Made by a program: the position numbers and the translations under genes | Part shown: positions 1 through 8,474 of the stretch, one piece after another | Layout: every line of letters begins with the position of its first letter | Position numbering within the stretch: position 1 is the stretch's first letter | Notes under the pieces: generated by a model | Seen by the model: the letters and a program-made list of their open reading frames with translations, nothing else | The model's database searches: none | What the model was told of the DNA's origin: nothing | Source: Pseudomonadota bacterium | GTDB lineage: Bacteria; Pseudomonadota; Alphaproteobacteria; Dongiales; Dongiaceae | Direction of reading: 5' to 3' | Assembly (NCBI GenBank): GCA_016183985.1 | Contig: JACPDN010000002.1 | Span: forward strand, 62,001 to 126,000 | DNA: 64,000 nt

Positions 1-582
1 GCGCATCAAGAGCAGGATGAGCGTGAAGCCCGAGAGTGCCGCCACCGACATGACGCCGGCCGCCTTGATCTCGGCATCGATGAGTTCGTCCTTCTGCCGG
101 TCCGGGTTGCTGCGCAGCATGACGTCCTGGACCCAAGAGCGGATCGGCGAGTCGAGGCGCGCCAGTTGATTGAGTGCCGCCCTGTGGGCGTCCTCATCCT
201 TGCTGTCCATGGCGATGCGCACGGGCGAACCCGCAGCCGTCACCGCCTCGAGGCCCGCGATGAGTTCGTCATAGCTGGTATCCGAAGCGAGTTCGGTGGT
301 GTCGGTCTCCTGCTTCAGCACGCGGATGCGCCTTTGGAAGACCGAGTAGCGCGTCTCGAGGAAAGAGACCGGCACACTCTGGCGGACACCGGCAAAACCG
401 ATGAAAGCATGCTTGAACTGCAGGTACTCGATTTCAAGCTGGGCCGCGGCCCAGGCCACATTCTTCTGGCTGCGATGCGCGTCAAGGGCGCTCGACAGCA
501 GGATCTGCACGCTGATCGCAAGCGCCAACAGAAAGGTGGCGATGACGATCACGACCAGCCAATGCCTGCGTGCAGTACTCAT
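1..582 (-). CDS. Membrane-anchored sensor protein, N-terminal part (runs off the window)
   Basis: An open frame starts at the ATG at 580-582 and continues without a stop to base 1, giving 194 residues. It opens with a hydrophobic segment (about residues 8-30). A mostly polar region of about 145 residues follows, with an acidic stretch near 108-118. A second hydrophobic segment begins near residue 178. This two-membrane-span layout around a periplasmic domain is typical of the N-terminus of histidine kinases, chemoreceptors or GGDEF/EAL proteins. The output domain lies outside the window, so the class cannot be named. It is transcribed away from the rest of the window. Confidence 0.7.
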   Translation of the reverse strand, partial: MSTARRHWLVVIVIATFLLALAISVQILLSSALDAHRSQKNVAWAAAQLEIEYLQFKHAFIGFAGVRQSVPVSFLETRYSVFQRRIRVLKQETDTTELASDTSYDELIAGLEAVTAAGSPVRIAMDSKDEDAHRAALNQLARLDSPIRSWVQDVMLRSNPDRQKDELIDAEIKAAGVMSVAALSGFTLILLLMR

Positions 583-706
583 AGCCCGTGCTACGCCCCG
601 CTGCCCCTTTTTTAGGTGCCGCCAGCCCTCCACCCCCATTGTGCGTGGTCCGGCGGTTCCTATTAACGAAGCATTAACCTTAAATGCCGAGTCGCGTCAA
701 AAGCGT

Positions 707-1171
707 TTAGAAGCCAAGCTCGCTCAAACTCGGATGGTCGTCGGGGCGCCGCCCCAATGGCCAATGATAGCGGCGGTCGCTCTCCTTGATCGGGCTGTCA
801 TTGATGCTGGCGATGCGCCAGCGCATCAACCCGTGGGCATCGAATTCCCAATTCTCGTTGCCATAGGAGCGGAACCATTGGCCGCTGTCGTCATGCCATT
901 CATAGGCAAAGCGCACGGCGATGCGGTTGTCGCGAAAGGCCCACAGCTCCTTGATCAGGCGATAGTCGAGTTCCCGCTGCCATTTGCGGGTCAGAAAGGC
1001 CTCGATCTCGGCCCGTCCCTGGATGAATTCGGCCCGGTTGCGCCATTTGCTGTCCGTCGTATAGGCGAGCGCCACGCGGGCGGGATCGCGGCTGTTCCAG
1101 GCATCTTCGGCAAGCCGCGCCTTCTGTGCGGCGGTTTCTTCGGTGAAGGGCGGCAGCGGTGGGCGATCCAT
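707..1171 (-). CDS. NTF2-like protein, DUF1348 family
   Basis: A protein of 154 residues, the usual size for DUF1348 (SnoaL/NTF2-like fold) proteins. Recognisable features are the N-terminal helix with EDAWNSRDP, the aromatic-rich stretch [11 protein letters not shown] and the conserved [21 protein letters not shown] near the middle. The longer open frame begins at 1249, but the ATG at 1171 has a good ribosome site (AGGAGAG) about five bases upstream and gives the normal family start. No catalytic role is established for the family. It is divergent from the bicupin gene across about 110 bp. Confidence 0.85.
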   Translation of the reverse strand: MDRPPLPPFTEETAAQKARLAEDAWNSRDPARVALAYTTDSKWRNRAEFIQGRAEIEAFLTRKWQRELDYRLIKELWAFRDNRIAVRFAYEWHDDSGQWFRSYGNENWEFDAHGLMRWRIASINDSPIKESDRRYHWPLGRRPDDHPSLSELGF

Positions 1172-1284
1172 CTTTCTCTCCTGGGGCTGGTAGGTCATTC
1201 TCATCGCAGCGAAGGCGACAGGTTGATCCGGAACACAATCTTCAGTCAAATGCGCCCGGCTGAATCGAGATCAAAGTCGGGGGC

Positions 1285-2049
1285 ATGAACGTGGCAAGCA
1301 ATCCGGTCATCAAATTCAATCTCAACGGCGCCGACGGCAAAGGCCTTACCGAATGGCCGGCCATTCCGGCGGCAGAACTCACCGCGGGCAATCCGGTCCA
1401 GCGTGGCATCGAATATTTCAACGCTCCCAAGATCGGCCTCAGTGCCGGCGTTTGGGATTGCACCGCTTTCACGACCAAGATGGGCCCCTATCCCGTCAAC
1501 GAATTCATGATCGTGCTCGATGGCGGCGTCACCATGATCGAGGCCGATGGCAAGGAAACCAAGATCTCGGCCGGCGACGCCTTCATCATCCCCAAGGGGA
1601 CCGTCTGCCAATGGCGGCAGACCGGCTACATGAAGAAATACTATGTGATCTTCGACGATGCGTCCGGCGCGGATCCCGCCAAGGCCAGCGCGCAGAAGAT
1701 CATGAAGGTCGATATCTCTTTGCCGCACGAGCCGAGCCCGTCCCCGGCGCCAGAGCTGCTGCTGAGCCCCAGCCCGACGCAGACGGGGCGCAACTGGATC
1801 GAGGATGCGACCGGCCAATGGACCATGGGCGTCTGGGATTCCACACCCTATCGCCGCAAGGCCATTCCGTTTCCGCGCCACGAGCTGATGCATCTGCTGG
1901 AAGGCTCCGTGACACTCGCGACGCCAGAGGGCTGGCGCGAGACCTATAAGGCCGGCGACACATTCTTCGTGCCCATGGGCGCCAATGTCGAATGGCACAA
2001 CACCGAATATGTGAAGAAGTACTACTGCATCATGATCCCGAAGGCGTGA
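1285..2049 (+). CDS. Bicupin protein (two cupin domains)
   Basis: A soluble 254-residue protein made of two cupin domains, roughly residues 55-120 and 180-250. Each carries the small beta-barrel signature: GPYPVNEFMIVLDGG then GDAFIIPKG in the first, and FPRHELMHLLEGS then GDTFFVPMG in the second. Both end in a similar KKYY(V/C)I strand, which points to internal duplication. The family (cupin_3-like, related to ureidoglycine aminohydrolase) is mostly of unknown function. The metal ligands are incomplete, since few histidines are present in domain 1. It stands alone, divergent from the DUF1348 gene. Confidence 0.8.
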   Translation: MNVASNPVIKFNLNGADGKGLTEWPAIPAAELTAGNPVQRGIEYFNAPKIGLSAGVWDCTAFTTKMGPYPVNEFMIVLDGGVTMIEADGKETKISAGDAFIIPKGTVCQWRQTGYMKKYYVIFDDASGADPAKASAQKIMKVDISLPHEPSPSPAPELLLSPSPTQTGRNWIEDATGQWTMGVWDSTPYRRKAIPFPRHELMHLLEGSVTLATPEGWRETYKAGDTFFVPMGANVEWHNTEYVKKYYCIMIPKA

Positions 2050-2096
2050 GGGCTTCTCGTGCGGGGAGGGTGCGTGCCAGTACCCGTCACTTGGCA

Positions 2097-2224
2097 CCCC
2101 CTCTCCCTAACCCTCCCCCACGTTGGGGGGAGGGGACTAAAGCCAGCGTGTTATTTCTGTCGCAGCCAACTCGGTGAGCTCCCTCTCCCCACAGTCGGCG
2201 TGGGGGAGGGTTGGGGAGAGGGGG
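2097..2224. repeat. Long imperfect inverted repeat of CCCTCTCCC type
   Basis: Two 26-base arms at 2097-2122 and 2199-2224 are reverse complements with a single mismatch. A shorter nested C-rich/G-rich pair lies at 2181-2210. The sequence type (pyrimidine arm with CCCTAACCC and its purine partner) is a common dispersed intergenic repeat in proteobacteria. It lies just after the bicupin stop and could act as a bidirectional terminator or an mRNA-end stabiliser, but there is no T-run. Confidence 0.75.
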
Positions 2225-2285
2225 TTAGCGATGACTTTCTCCATCCAATTTCTGTTTCCTCTTCCTCTCAAGATCCCCACGCGAC

Positions 2286-2547
2286 ACCGCTCGGGCAGTT
2301 GTGCCGGCCGTGCGTTTCGGCCGTGACGGGTGCTGCTGCCTGCAGCACCGAAGGGGAATCCGGTCACCGCGTCGGATCCGGCGGGGGCCAACGGGGGACC
2401 GCTCATCCATCCGGTCCGGGAGGCTGCTTTCACCCGCAACCTGGGTTGCTCCGTATGAAGGAGCCGATATGGCGGCCTGCGCCCAAAGGGGCTTGCGCCG
2501 AGACAACCGAGCGGTTCCGGCTGGGGACCGGAGGTGATGTGTGCACA
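2286..2547 (-). ncRNA. Candidate structured non-coding RNA
   Basis: No gene-like frame covers this interval, yet it is packed with perfect stems. A long-range closing helix pairs 2507-2515 with 2286-2294, continued by 2503-2506 with 2299-2302. Inside it are 2329-2336/2342-2349 (8 bp), 2396-2401/2412-2417, 2436-2440/2445-2449, 2448-2452/2460-2464 and 2304-2323. A near-consensus sigma70 promoter reads into it from the right on the minus strand, predicting a 5' end near 2547. It lies between convergent genes. I could not match it to RNase P RNA, tmRNA, SRP RNA or a known riboswitch; a divergent 6S RNA cannot be excluded. The 3' end is uncertain. Confidence 0.45.
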
Positions 2548-2553
2548 GATCTG

Positions 2554-2582
2554 CTAGTATCAAATTCCTAGCGCCTTGTCAA
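2554..2582 (-). promoter_or_regulatory. Sigma70-type promoter for the candidate ncRNA
   Basis: Read on the minus strand, TTGACA (2577-2582) and TACTAG (2554-2559) are separated by exactly 17 bases. The -35 is consensus and the -10 matches four of six positions. The next minus-strand protein gene downstream is about 1.4 kb away, so the natural product is the structured sequence at 2286-2547. Confidence 0.6.
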
Positions 2583-2608
2583 GAACATTATAGGAACATG
2601 CTCTCCCT

Positions 2609-2706
2609 AACCCTCATCCCCGGGCGAAGTCCCGGGGATCCAGGGGTGCCGCTTGCCAGAGTGGATGCCCGGCCAGACCGGATCAACACTGAGCCCGGGC
2701 ATGACG
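2609..2706. repeat. Dispersed palindromic repeat, copy 1
   Basis: A composite of two GC-rich palindromes: CATCCCCGGGCGAAGTCCCG in the left half and GGATGCCCGG ... GAGCCCGGGCATGACGG in the right half. The same two halves in opposite order occur at 42311-42391, and a related unit occurs at 15716-15800. These are intergenic palindromic elements of REP/RUP type, with no coding capacity. Confidence 0.7.
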
Positions 2707-2718
2707 GAGAGAGGGCGG

Positions 2719-5700
2719 CTACGCGACCTCGGCGAAAGCCGTCTCCAAGACCTGCATCAGGAAATCGGCATTGGCATCGGTGAAGATCATGCCGGGGCGC
2801 ATCTTGATGACGTTGTCATGGGCGCCGTCGGTGCCCAAGAGCACGCCGAGCTGGCGGCACTTTTCGACGATGCGGCCGGCGTAATCGGTAGCCGGCACCT
2901 TGGTCTTCCTGTCCTCAACCAGTTCGATCCCCAGCATCAGGCCTTGGCCGCGCACATCGCCGATGCGGTCGTGCTTGTCCATCAGCTTGGTCATACGCGC
3001 CATGAGGCTGGTGCCAAGACGCGTCGCATTGGCAAGGAGCTTATCGCGCTCGAGAATCTCCAGCACCTTCAGGCCCACGGCACAGGACACGGGATTGCCG
3101 CCGAAGGTGTTGAAATATTCCATGCCGTTGAAGAAGGCATCGGCGATCTCGCGGGTCGTCACCATCGCCGCCATGGGATGACCGTTGCCGATGGGCTTGC
3201 CCATGGTGACGATGTCCGGCACGGCGTCATGTGACTCGAAGGCCCACATATGCGAGCCGACGCGGCCGAAACCGATCTGCACTTCATCGGCGATGACGAC
3301 GGCACCGGCGGCGCGGGCGGCGGCATAGGCGGCTTTGAGATAACCATCGGGGAGCACGATCTGCCCCGCCGAGCTTGGCAGCGATTCGGCGATGAAGGCT
3401 GCGGGCTTGTGTCCCGCGGCCGCCAGTTGCTCGATGGCGGTGGTGACGCTCGCCGCATAACGCGCGGCGATTTCCGCCTTCGGCCAATCGGCGGGCGCGC
3501 GATAGGCATCAGGCAGCATCGCCTCACCCGTCGTCTCCGGCCGGCCCTTGCCGCCTTTGCGCTTGTACTTGTAGGGGCTGATCTCGATGAGCGAACTCAG
3601 ATGCCCGTGATAGGCCCAGTCGAGCGCCACGACGCCCTTCGCCTGCGTGTAGTTGCGTGCGAGACGCAAGGCGAGATCGTTCGCCTCCGACCCGCTGCAC
3701 ACAAAACCGGCGACGGTGAGGTTCTTCGGCAATGTCGAAGTCAGCTTTTCGGCATAGGCGATGATGTTGTCGTGCAGGTAACGGGTATTGGTGTTGAGGA
3801 TCGCTGCCTGCCTTGCCAGCGCTTCGACGATTTCAGGATTGGCGTGGCCCAATTGCGCCACGTTGTTGTAGCAATCGAGATAGGCACGGCCGCGATCGTC
3901 GATGAGATAGACGCCCTCACCGCGCACGATCTTCATTGGCGTCTTGTAGGAAATGGAGAGGTTGCGGACCAGTTTCTCCTTGCGGATTTTCAGCAGATCA
4001 TCGGGCGCGCGGCCGGTCTTTGCGAAGGTTTCCGGCGGCAGAGCGGCGAAGTCGGCGGGGCTGGGGAAGAGGTCGGCAAAGACCTTGGTATAGCCCGGCT
4101 CACCGGCACCGATGACGTCCGCGGCCTTTGCCGGGCGATAGGCGATGAGCTGCAGATGCACATGCGGCTGCCAGCCGCCATTCTCCGTATTGGGCCCCAT
4201 CTGGCCCACGACAGCGCCGGCCTTCAGCGTGTCGCCGAGCTTCACGGCCTTGGCACTGGCAGCGCTCAAATGCCCCCAGAGGCTGAAGAAGGTGATGCCA
4301 GGCGCTGGATTGTGCTCCAGCAGAATGGCGTGGCCGTAATCGAGCGGCAGGTCCGAGACATAAATGTCGACGACCTTGGCCGGGAGCGGCGTGCGCACGT
4401 TGGCGCCGGCATCGAGGAAGAGGTCGAGGCCGAGATGGAGCGAGCGGCGCTGACCCGTGCTCAAGGTCGAGGCAAAGGCTTCCGCCGTATAGACCGGGCG
4501 ATCTTCGCCCCACGGCCCGATACCGAGATCGATGCCGTCCTTGGCCATGATCTCGGCCCAGAGTTTCTCGGCCTCCTGCGGCTGCCTAGCGGCTGACGCG
4601 ATGGCGATCCGGTGCGTCTTGTCGCCGAAAGGCACCAGGCCCTTGCGCATCGAGGCCGGTGCCTGATCGAGGACCGGCGCCAGGTTGCGGCGGTTGTCTT
4701 TCAGCCAAGTGATGACGGCCTTGGCACCTGCCACGGCTTCGAAACCGCAAGCCTGGCGCAGCAGGCCGGTGGCGATGATCGGGTCCATCGCGTGCAAACG
4801 CCGCAGCAGGTTCCAGGCCGGTGCCTCGCTAATGGAGAGATAGGCATTGTCCTTCGAGCGGTCGCGGCGCGAGGCCGACATGGTGACGCTGATGACAAGG
4901 CGCGCGGCGATGAGGTCGAAGAGCAGGTCGATTTCATCGGCGAGCAGCGGGTTGGCCTTGTGAAAGGCCGCCGCCATGGCGCAGGCATCGTCGATCGGTG
5001 CGTCGCGGTCCATGATGGCGTAAGCCGCGGCGACCGCCAGTTCATTGATCAGCGGCGAATGGATCGCATCGCCATAATCGATGATGCCGGCGATATGCTC
5101 GCCGGTCTCGGAATCCACCAGGACGTTATAGTCATTGGCATCGCCATGGATCACCTGGGCGCGGCAGCGCTTCAGGCGCGGCGCCACAAGCGCGTCGAAA
5201 CGGTCGAGGAAGTATTCGACGATGTCGCGCTGCGCGGGCTCGTCGATATAGGCAAGGCGCGCGCGGGACTTGCCCGCTTGTGCCACATCCCAGTCGAAAT
5301 CGCGCGCGGCACCGGCATGGCTGAAGCCCTGCAGCGCCTTGGTGAGGCGGCCCAAGGTCTCGCCGAAGCTGGCGAAGAGCGTTTCCGATTTATGTCCCTT
5401 GGCGAAGGGTTTCCCCGGCAGCCAACCCACGACGCGCACGAAATGCGTCTTGCCATCGGCGCCGGTGCAGCGCCCCAGGATCTCGCCGTTGAGGGTGGGC
5501 TTGAGATGCGGCAGGGGCAGAGCCGGATCGAGCTCCGCCACATGGCGCAGCAGCGCCGCCTGGAAATCGAGCCCCTGCAGATCCTCGGCCTGATTGGCGA
5601 TCTTCACCACCCAGCTTTGGCCGTTCGCCTCGGTCAGGCGGAAATTCTGGTCCCGCTCGCTGTCGAGGGGGGAGAACTTGCCCTTGAGGCCATAGAGATC

Positions 5701-5763
5701 ATCGACGATCGCCTCGACCTTATCGACGGAAAAGGCGGGCGGCAGGGAGGTCAGAACGGACAT
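2719..5763 (-). CDS. Kinase / M23 peptidase-fold / class III aminotransferase three-domain fusion
   Basis: A cytoplasmic fusion of 1014 residues without a signal peptide. Residues about 10-340 are an APH/choline-kinase-type domain (VIHGDANDYNVL at 204-215, Mg-binding IIDYGD at 227-232). Residues about 420-545 are an M23/LytM fold with intact zinc motifs (HLGLD at 443-447, HVH at 534-536). Residues about 595-1014 are a class III PLP enzyme (ADEVQ with D827, and GKPIGNG with Schiff-base K856). By analogy with vertebrate hydroxylysine kinase plus phospholyase, the ends could phosphorylate a hydroxy-amine and then eliminate phosphate. The role of the M23 domain is unknown. It is the last gene of the rpiR1 unit. 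Confidence 0.85.
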   Translation of the reverse strand: MSVLTSLPPAFSVDKVEAIVDDLYGLKGKFSPLDSERDQNFRLTEANGQSWVVKIANQAEDLQGLDFQAALLRHVAELDPALPLPHLKPTLNGEILGRCTGADGKTHFVRVVGWLPGKPFAKGHKSETLFASFGETLGRLTKALQGFSHAGAARDFDWDVAQAGKSRARLAYIDEPAQRDIVEYFLDRFDALVAPRLKRCRAQVIHGDANDYNVLVDSETGEHIAGIIDYGDAIHSPLINELAVAAAYAIMDRDAPIDDACAMAAAFHKANPLLADEIDLLFDLIAARLVISVTMSASRRDRSKDNAYLSISEAPAWNLLRRLHAMDPIIATGLLRQACGFEAVAGAKAVITWLKDNRRNLAPVLDQAPASMRKGLVPFGDKTHRIAIASAARQPQEAEKLWAEIMAKDGIDLGIGPWGEDRPVYTAEAFASTLSTGQRRSLHLGLDLFLDAGANVRTPLPAKVVDIYVSDLPLDYGHAILLEHNPAPGITFFSLWGHLSAASAKAVKLGDTLKAGAVVGQMGPNTENGGWQPHVHLQLIAYRPAKAADVIGAGEPGYTKVFADLFPSPADFAALPPETFAKTGRAPDDLLKIRKEKLVRNLSISYKTPMKIVRGEGVYLIDDRGRAYLDCYNNVAQLGHANPEIVEALARQAAILNTNTRYLHDNIIAYAEKLTSTLPKNLTVAGFVCSGSEANDLALRLARNYTQAKGVVALDWAYHGHLSSLIEISPYKYKRKGGKGRPETTGEAMLPDAYRAPADWPKAEIAARYAASVTTAIEQLAAAGHKPAAFIAESLPSSAGQIVLPDGYLKAAYAAARAAGAVVIADEVQIGFGRVGSHMWAFESHDAVPDIVTMGKPIGNGHPMAAMVTTREIADAFFNGMEYFNTFGGNPVSCAVGLKVLEILERDKLLANATRLGTSLMARMTKLMDKHDRIGDVRGQGLMLGIELVEDRKTKVPATDYAGRIVEKCRQLGVLLGTDGAHDNVIKMRPGMIFTDANADFLMQVLETAFAEVA

Positions 5764-5773
5764 GGCTAACTTT

Positions 5774-5824
5774 CGTTTTGCTTTGGCGTTTTGCCTTAGC
5801 GTTTTGCTTTAGCGTTTGCGCTAG
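5774..5824. repeat. 13-bp tandem repeat in the operon spacer
   Basis: Four units of CGTTTTGCTTTAG type in the 70-base gap between two minus-strand aminotransferase genes: three 13-base units at 5774, 5787 and 5800, then a 12-base degenerate copy at 5813. The repeat lies just upstream of the fusion gene start, where no strong ribosome site is visible, so copy number could alter its translation. Confidence 0.6.
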
Positions 5825-5833
5825 GTGTGTTCG

Positions 5834-7147
5834 TTACCAGCCGGCATAGGCGGCAATGGCTGTATCCGGTACGCGGTCTGCGGTGACGTCGTCAATGGCC
5901 TGGTCGAGAATGGCAAGGCCGGCGGCCGCTTCCTGTTCTGTCAGCGTCAAAGGCGGCGTCAATTCCAGAACATTGGACCGCATGCCGACATAGAAGACGA
6001 GCAGGCCCAGTTCGAAGCAGCGATAGACGATCTTCTGGCAGGCTCGGCTCGCCGGTTCTTTATCAACCCGGCCGGCGACCAGCTCGACGCCGATGGCAAG
6101 ACCCCGGCCACGGACATCGCCGATCAGCGGGTGCTTCTCGGCCAGTTTCCACAGGCCGTCCATTAGTTGCTTGCCGCGCGCCGTGGCATGGGCGGCGAGA
6201 TTGTCGCGTTCGATCGTGTCGAGAACCGCGAGCCCCGCCGAACAACTGACCGGATTGCCGCAGAGGGTCTGCATGGCAAACGCCGTGGTGCGGTCGAGGA
6301 TGCTGGCGGGACCGACGACAGCCGAGAGGGGCAATCCGCCACCGAGGCCCTTGCCGAAGCTGATGAGGTCCGGCACGATTCCGTCCGCCTCAAACGCATG
6401 CATCAGGCCGGTGCGGGAGAGGCCCACCTTCACCTCGTCGCAGACCAGCAGGATGCCGTGGCGCTGCGCCCTCTCAGCGATGGCAGCGAGGAAACCGGGT
6501 GGCGGCACCAGCAATCCGCCATCGGCCTGGATGGCCTCGATGATGATTGCCGCCGTGTCGTGGGGCGGGCAGATGGTCGAGAGCAGGTAATCGAGCTGTG
6601 CCAGCGCCACTTCGCCGACAGGGCCCGGGAAATGCGGCCGGTAGATATTGGGGTAGGGGAGCAGGAAGAGGCCCGGTCGCGGCGCCGCATGCGATTGCGC
6701 GGTGTGGCCGGAGACCGACATGGAAAGTGCCGTGCCGCCGTGATAGGCGCCGATGAAAGCGATGACGCGCTTCTTGCCCGTCGCCGCTTCGACGGCACGG
6801 ATGATGGTTTCATTGGCATCCGATCCGGAATGGCCGAACCAGACGCGGCGATCATCGCCGCCCGGCGTGAGCCTGAGCAGCTTCTCGGCCAAGGCCACGC
6901 CGGGCTCATGCGTGGTCGAGAGGATACTGGCGCCGGGCATGTGTTTCAGCGTGCGCGTCACGGCCTCGACGATGGCCGGATGACCGTGACCGAGACTGGC
7001 CGCCCCCCAGGAGGCGGAAAAGTCGATCAGCCGCCGCCCGTCTTGCGTGGTGAGCGTGTTGCCCTCGCCCGACTTTATGGCAAAGGGACCGAAGCGCAGC
7101 TTCTCGATGCCGGCGACCGATGCGGCATCGCGGGCGATGAGGCCCAT
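5834..7147 (-). CDS. Class III pyridoxal-phosphate aminotransferase
   Basis: A fold-type I PLP enzyme of 437 residues from the ATG at 7147. Visible landmarks are the GHGHPAIVEAV helix, the phosphate-binding GSDAN loop, the PLP-binding D in VCDEVKVG and the Schiff-base lysine in SFGKGLGGGLP. Upstream in-frame starts (7171, 7210) would overlap the glutamine-synthetase-like gene; the chosen start lies 7 bases after that gene's stop. The nearest annotated relatives are glutamate-1-semialdehyde-like and omega-amino aminotransferases. As part of the rpiR1 operon it probably transaminates the amine taken up by the divergent Liv system; the substrate is not readable from sequence. Confidence 0.85.
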   Translation of the reverse strand: MGLIARDAASVAGIEKLRFGPFAIKSGEGNTLTTQDGRRLIDFSASWGAASLGHGHPAIVEAVTRTLKHMPGASILSTTHEPGVALAEKLLRLTPGGDDRRVWFGHSGSDANETIIRAVEAATGKKRVIAFIGAYHGGTALSMSVSGHTAQSHAAPRPGLFLLPYPNIYRPHFPGPVGEVALAQLDYLLSTICPPHDTAAIIIEAIQADGGLLVPPPGFLAAIAERAQRHGILLVCDEVKVGLSRTGLMHAFEADGIVPDLISFGKGLGGGLPLSAVVGPASILDRTTAFAMQTLCGNPVSCSAGLAVLDTIERDNLAAHATARGKQLMDGLWKLAEKHPLIGDVRGRGLAIGVELVAGRVDKEPASRACQKIVYRCFELGLLVFYVGMRSNVLELTPPLTLTEQEAAAGLAILDQAIDDVTADRVPDTAIAAYAGW

Positions 7148-7154
7148 GTTTCGC

Positions 7155-8474
7155 TCAGTAATAGCCGGCATAGAGTGCACATTGGCCAAGCGGGTCGAGC
7201 TTGGCGACACGTTCCATCTCGGCGGTCTTCAATGCCCGGTAGCCTTGCTGCAACGGCGCCGGCAGCCAGCTGGAAACGACCTTGTCGGCATCGAGCTCGG
7301 CGAGGGCCGCTGGCAGCGAATCCGGCAGGCGGCGGACATTCAGCTTGCCGAGCTGCTCCGCCGAGAGATCCGCTGGATCGCCTTCGACCAAAGGCGGCGC
7401 CTTCATCTTGGTGCGCAGGCCTTCGAGACCGGCGCGCACCAAGGCACCCAGCACCATATAGGGACTGGCGGTCGCATCGCTGGCGCGGAATTCGAGATGC
7501 ACTTGGCGGGAGATATCGTGGCCCGGCGTATCGTCGACCGGGCAGATGCGCACGCCCGCCTCGCGGTTGCGATAGCCATAGCTGTTATAGCCGGCACTCC
7601 AGCGATGCGGCGTCAGGCGCAAATAGGAAATGACGCTGGGTGCGGTGAGGGCGCAGAGCGCCGGCATATGCTTGAGGATGCCGGCGATGAAACTTGCGAC
7701 CTGCACACTGATACCGCCCGGCTGGCCGGCATCATGCGTCACCGGCTTACCGTCCGTGGCCTCCAGGCTGAAATGCACATGAACGCCGCTGCCGACCGAT
7801 GTGGGATCGATGATCGGTGCAAAGCAGGCACGCTGTTTGAACTGGCGGGCGATGTCGCGGGTGACTTCGCGCAAAATGACGGCCCGGTCGGCGACGGCAA
7901 GGCCGCGCGAGGGCTTCATCGTCACCTCGAATTGCTTGGGCCCGTATTCGCGCAGGATCATCTCCGGGTCGACCCCGGCGCGGGTGAGGGCGGCGATCAC
8001 GGACCCTAGAAAATCCTGCTGGCTGCGGAAATCCTGCAAGGTGAAGGCCGCATCGCCGATGTCGTTGTCTCCGAGCAGGAAGAATTCATGCTCGAAGGAG
8101 CCTTTGAGGTGCAGGCCGAATTCGTTCATCAGGTCGCCGAGCGCCTTCTTGGCAAAGTTGCGCGGGCAGCCGCCCCAGGGTACCCCATCGGTTTCGACGA
8201 TGTCGCACATGAAGGCCTTGAGATCCGGCGCGCCATTGAGGCCCGTCATCTCGAAACCGGTGGCATCGGCGTCCGGCTGCAGCCTCAGATCGCCCAAAGG
8301 ACCGAACGGATTGGCGCCGATGACGCCGAAGGGGGTGAGGGCGAGATTGGCCGGCACCCAGCCCACGCCGGCGCGCATGCGGTCCTTGAGATCGGCTGCG
8401 GGAAACGCTCGGCCGCGGCTGATGCCGGCCAGATCGTTGGTGAGGAAGATGGCAAGATCCGAGGACTGGCTCAC
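7155..8474 (-). CDS. Glutamine-synthetase-family ligase (GlnA3/PuuA-like)
   Basis: A protein of 439 residues with the GS catalytic fold. It has RGRAFPA near the N-terminus, the metal-binding FEHEFFL, the GSGVHVHFS loop, NREAGVRICP and a C-terminal FRASDATASPY stretch. The usual Asn in the ANPY motif is Ser here. Such catabolic GS paralogues (gamma-glutamylpolyamine or gamma-glutamylethanolamide synthetases) attach glutamate to amines before oxidation. Placement between an RpiR gene and two aminotransferases supports an amine-catabolic role rather than nitrogen assimilation. It starts with GTG and overlaps the rpiR1 stop by four bases, so the two are translationally coupled. Confidence 0.88.
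   Translation of the reverse strand: MSQSSDLAIFLTNDLAGISRGRAFPAADLKDRMRAGVGWVPANLALTPFGVIGANPFGPLGDLRLQPDADATGFEMTGLNGAPDLKAFMCDIVETDGVPWGGCPRNFAKKALGDLMNEFGLHLKGSFEHEFFLLGDNDIGDAAFTLQDFRSQQDFLGSVIAALTRAGVDPEMILREYGPKQFEVTMKPSRGLAVADRAVILREVTRDIARQFKQRACFAPIIDPTSVGSGVHVHFSLEATDGKPVTHDAGQPGGISVQVASFIAGILKHMPALCALTAPSVISYLRLTPHRWSAGYNSYGYRNREAGVRICPVDDTPGHDISRQVHLEFRASDATASPYMVLGALVRAGLEGLRTKMKAPPLVEGDPADLSAEQLGKLNVRRLPDSLPAALAELDADKVVSSWLPAPLQQGYRALKTAEMERVAKLDPLGQCALYAGYY

Noticed and set aside
2286-2547. Cobalamin riboswitch on the plus strand (GGGAATCCGGT ... ATCCGGCGGGGGCC resembles part of the aptamer core)
   Set aside because: No B12-box sequence is present, the core spacing is wrong, and no gene lies downstream on that strand.
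2097-2706. CRISPR array or insertion sequence in the repeat-rich gap
   Set aside because: The repeats are inverted and dissimilar, without regular spacers, target-site duplications or a transposase.
3250-5769. Long plus-strand frames of about 390-450 codons opposite the fusion gene
   Set aside because: They are antisense shadows in high-G+C DNA; the minus strand encodes conserved motifs throughout.
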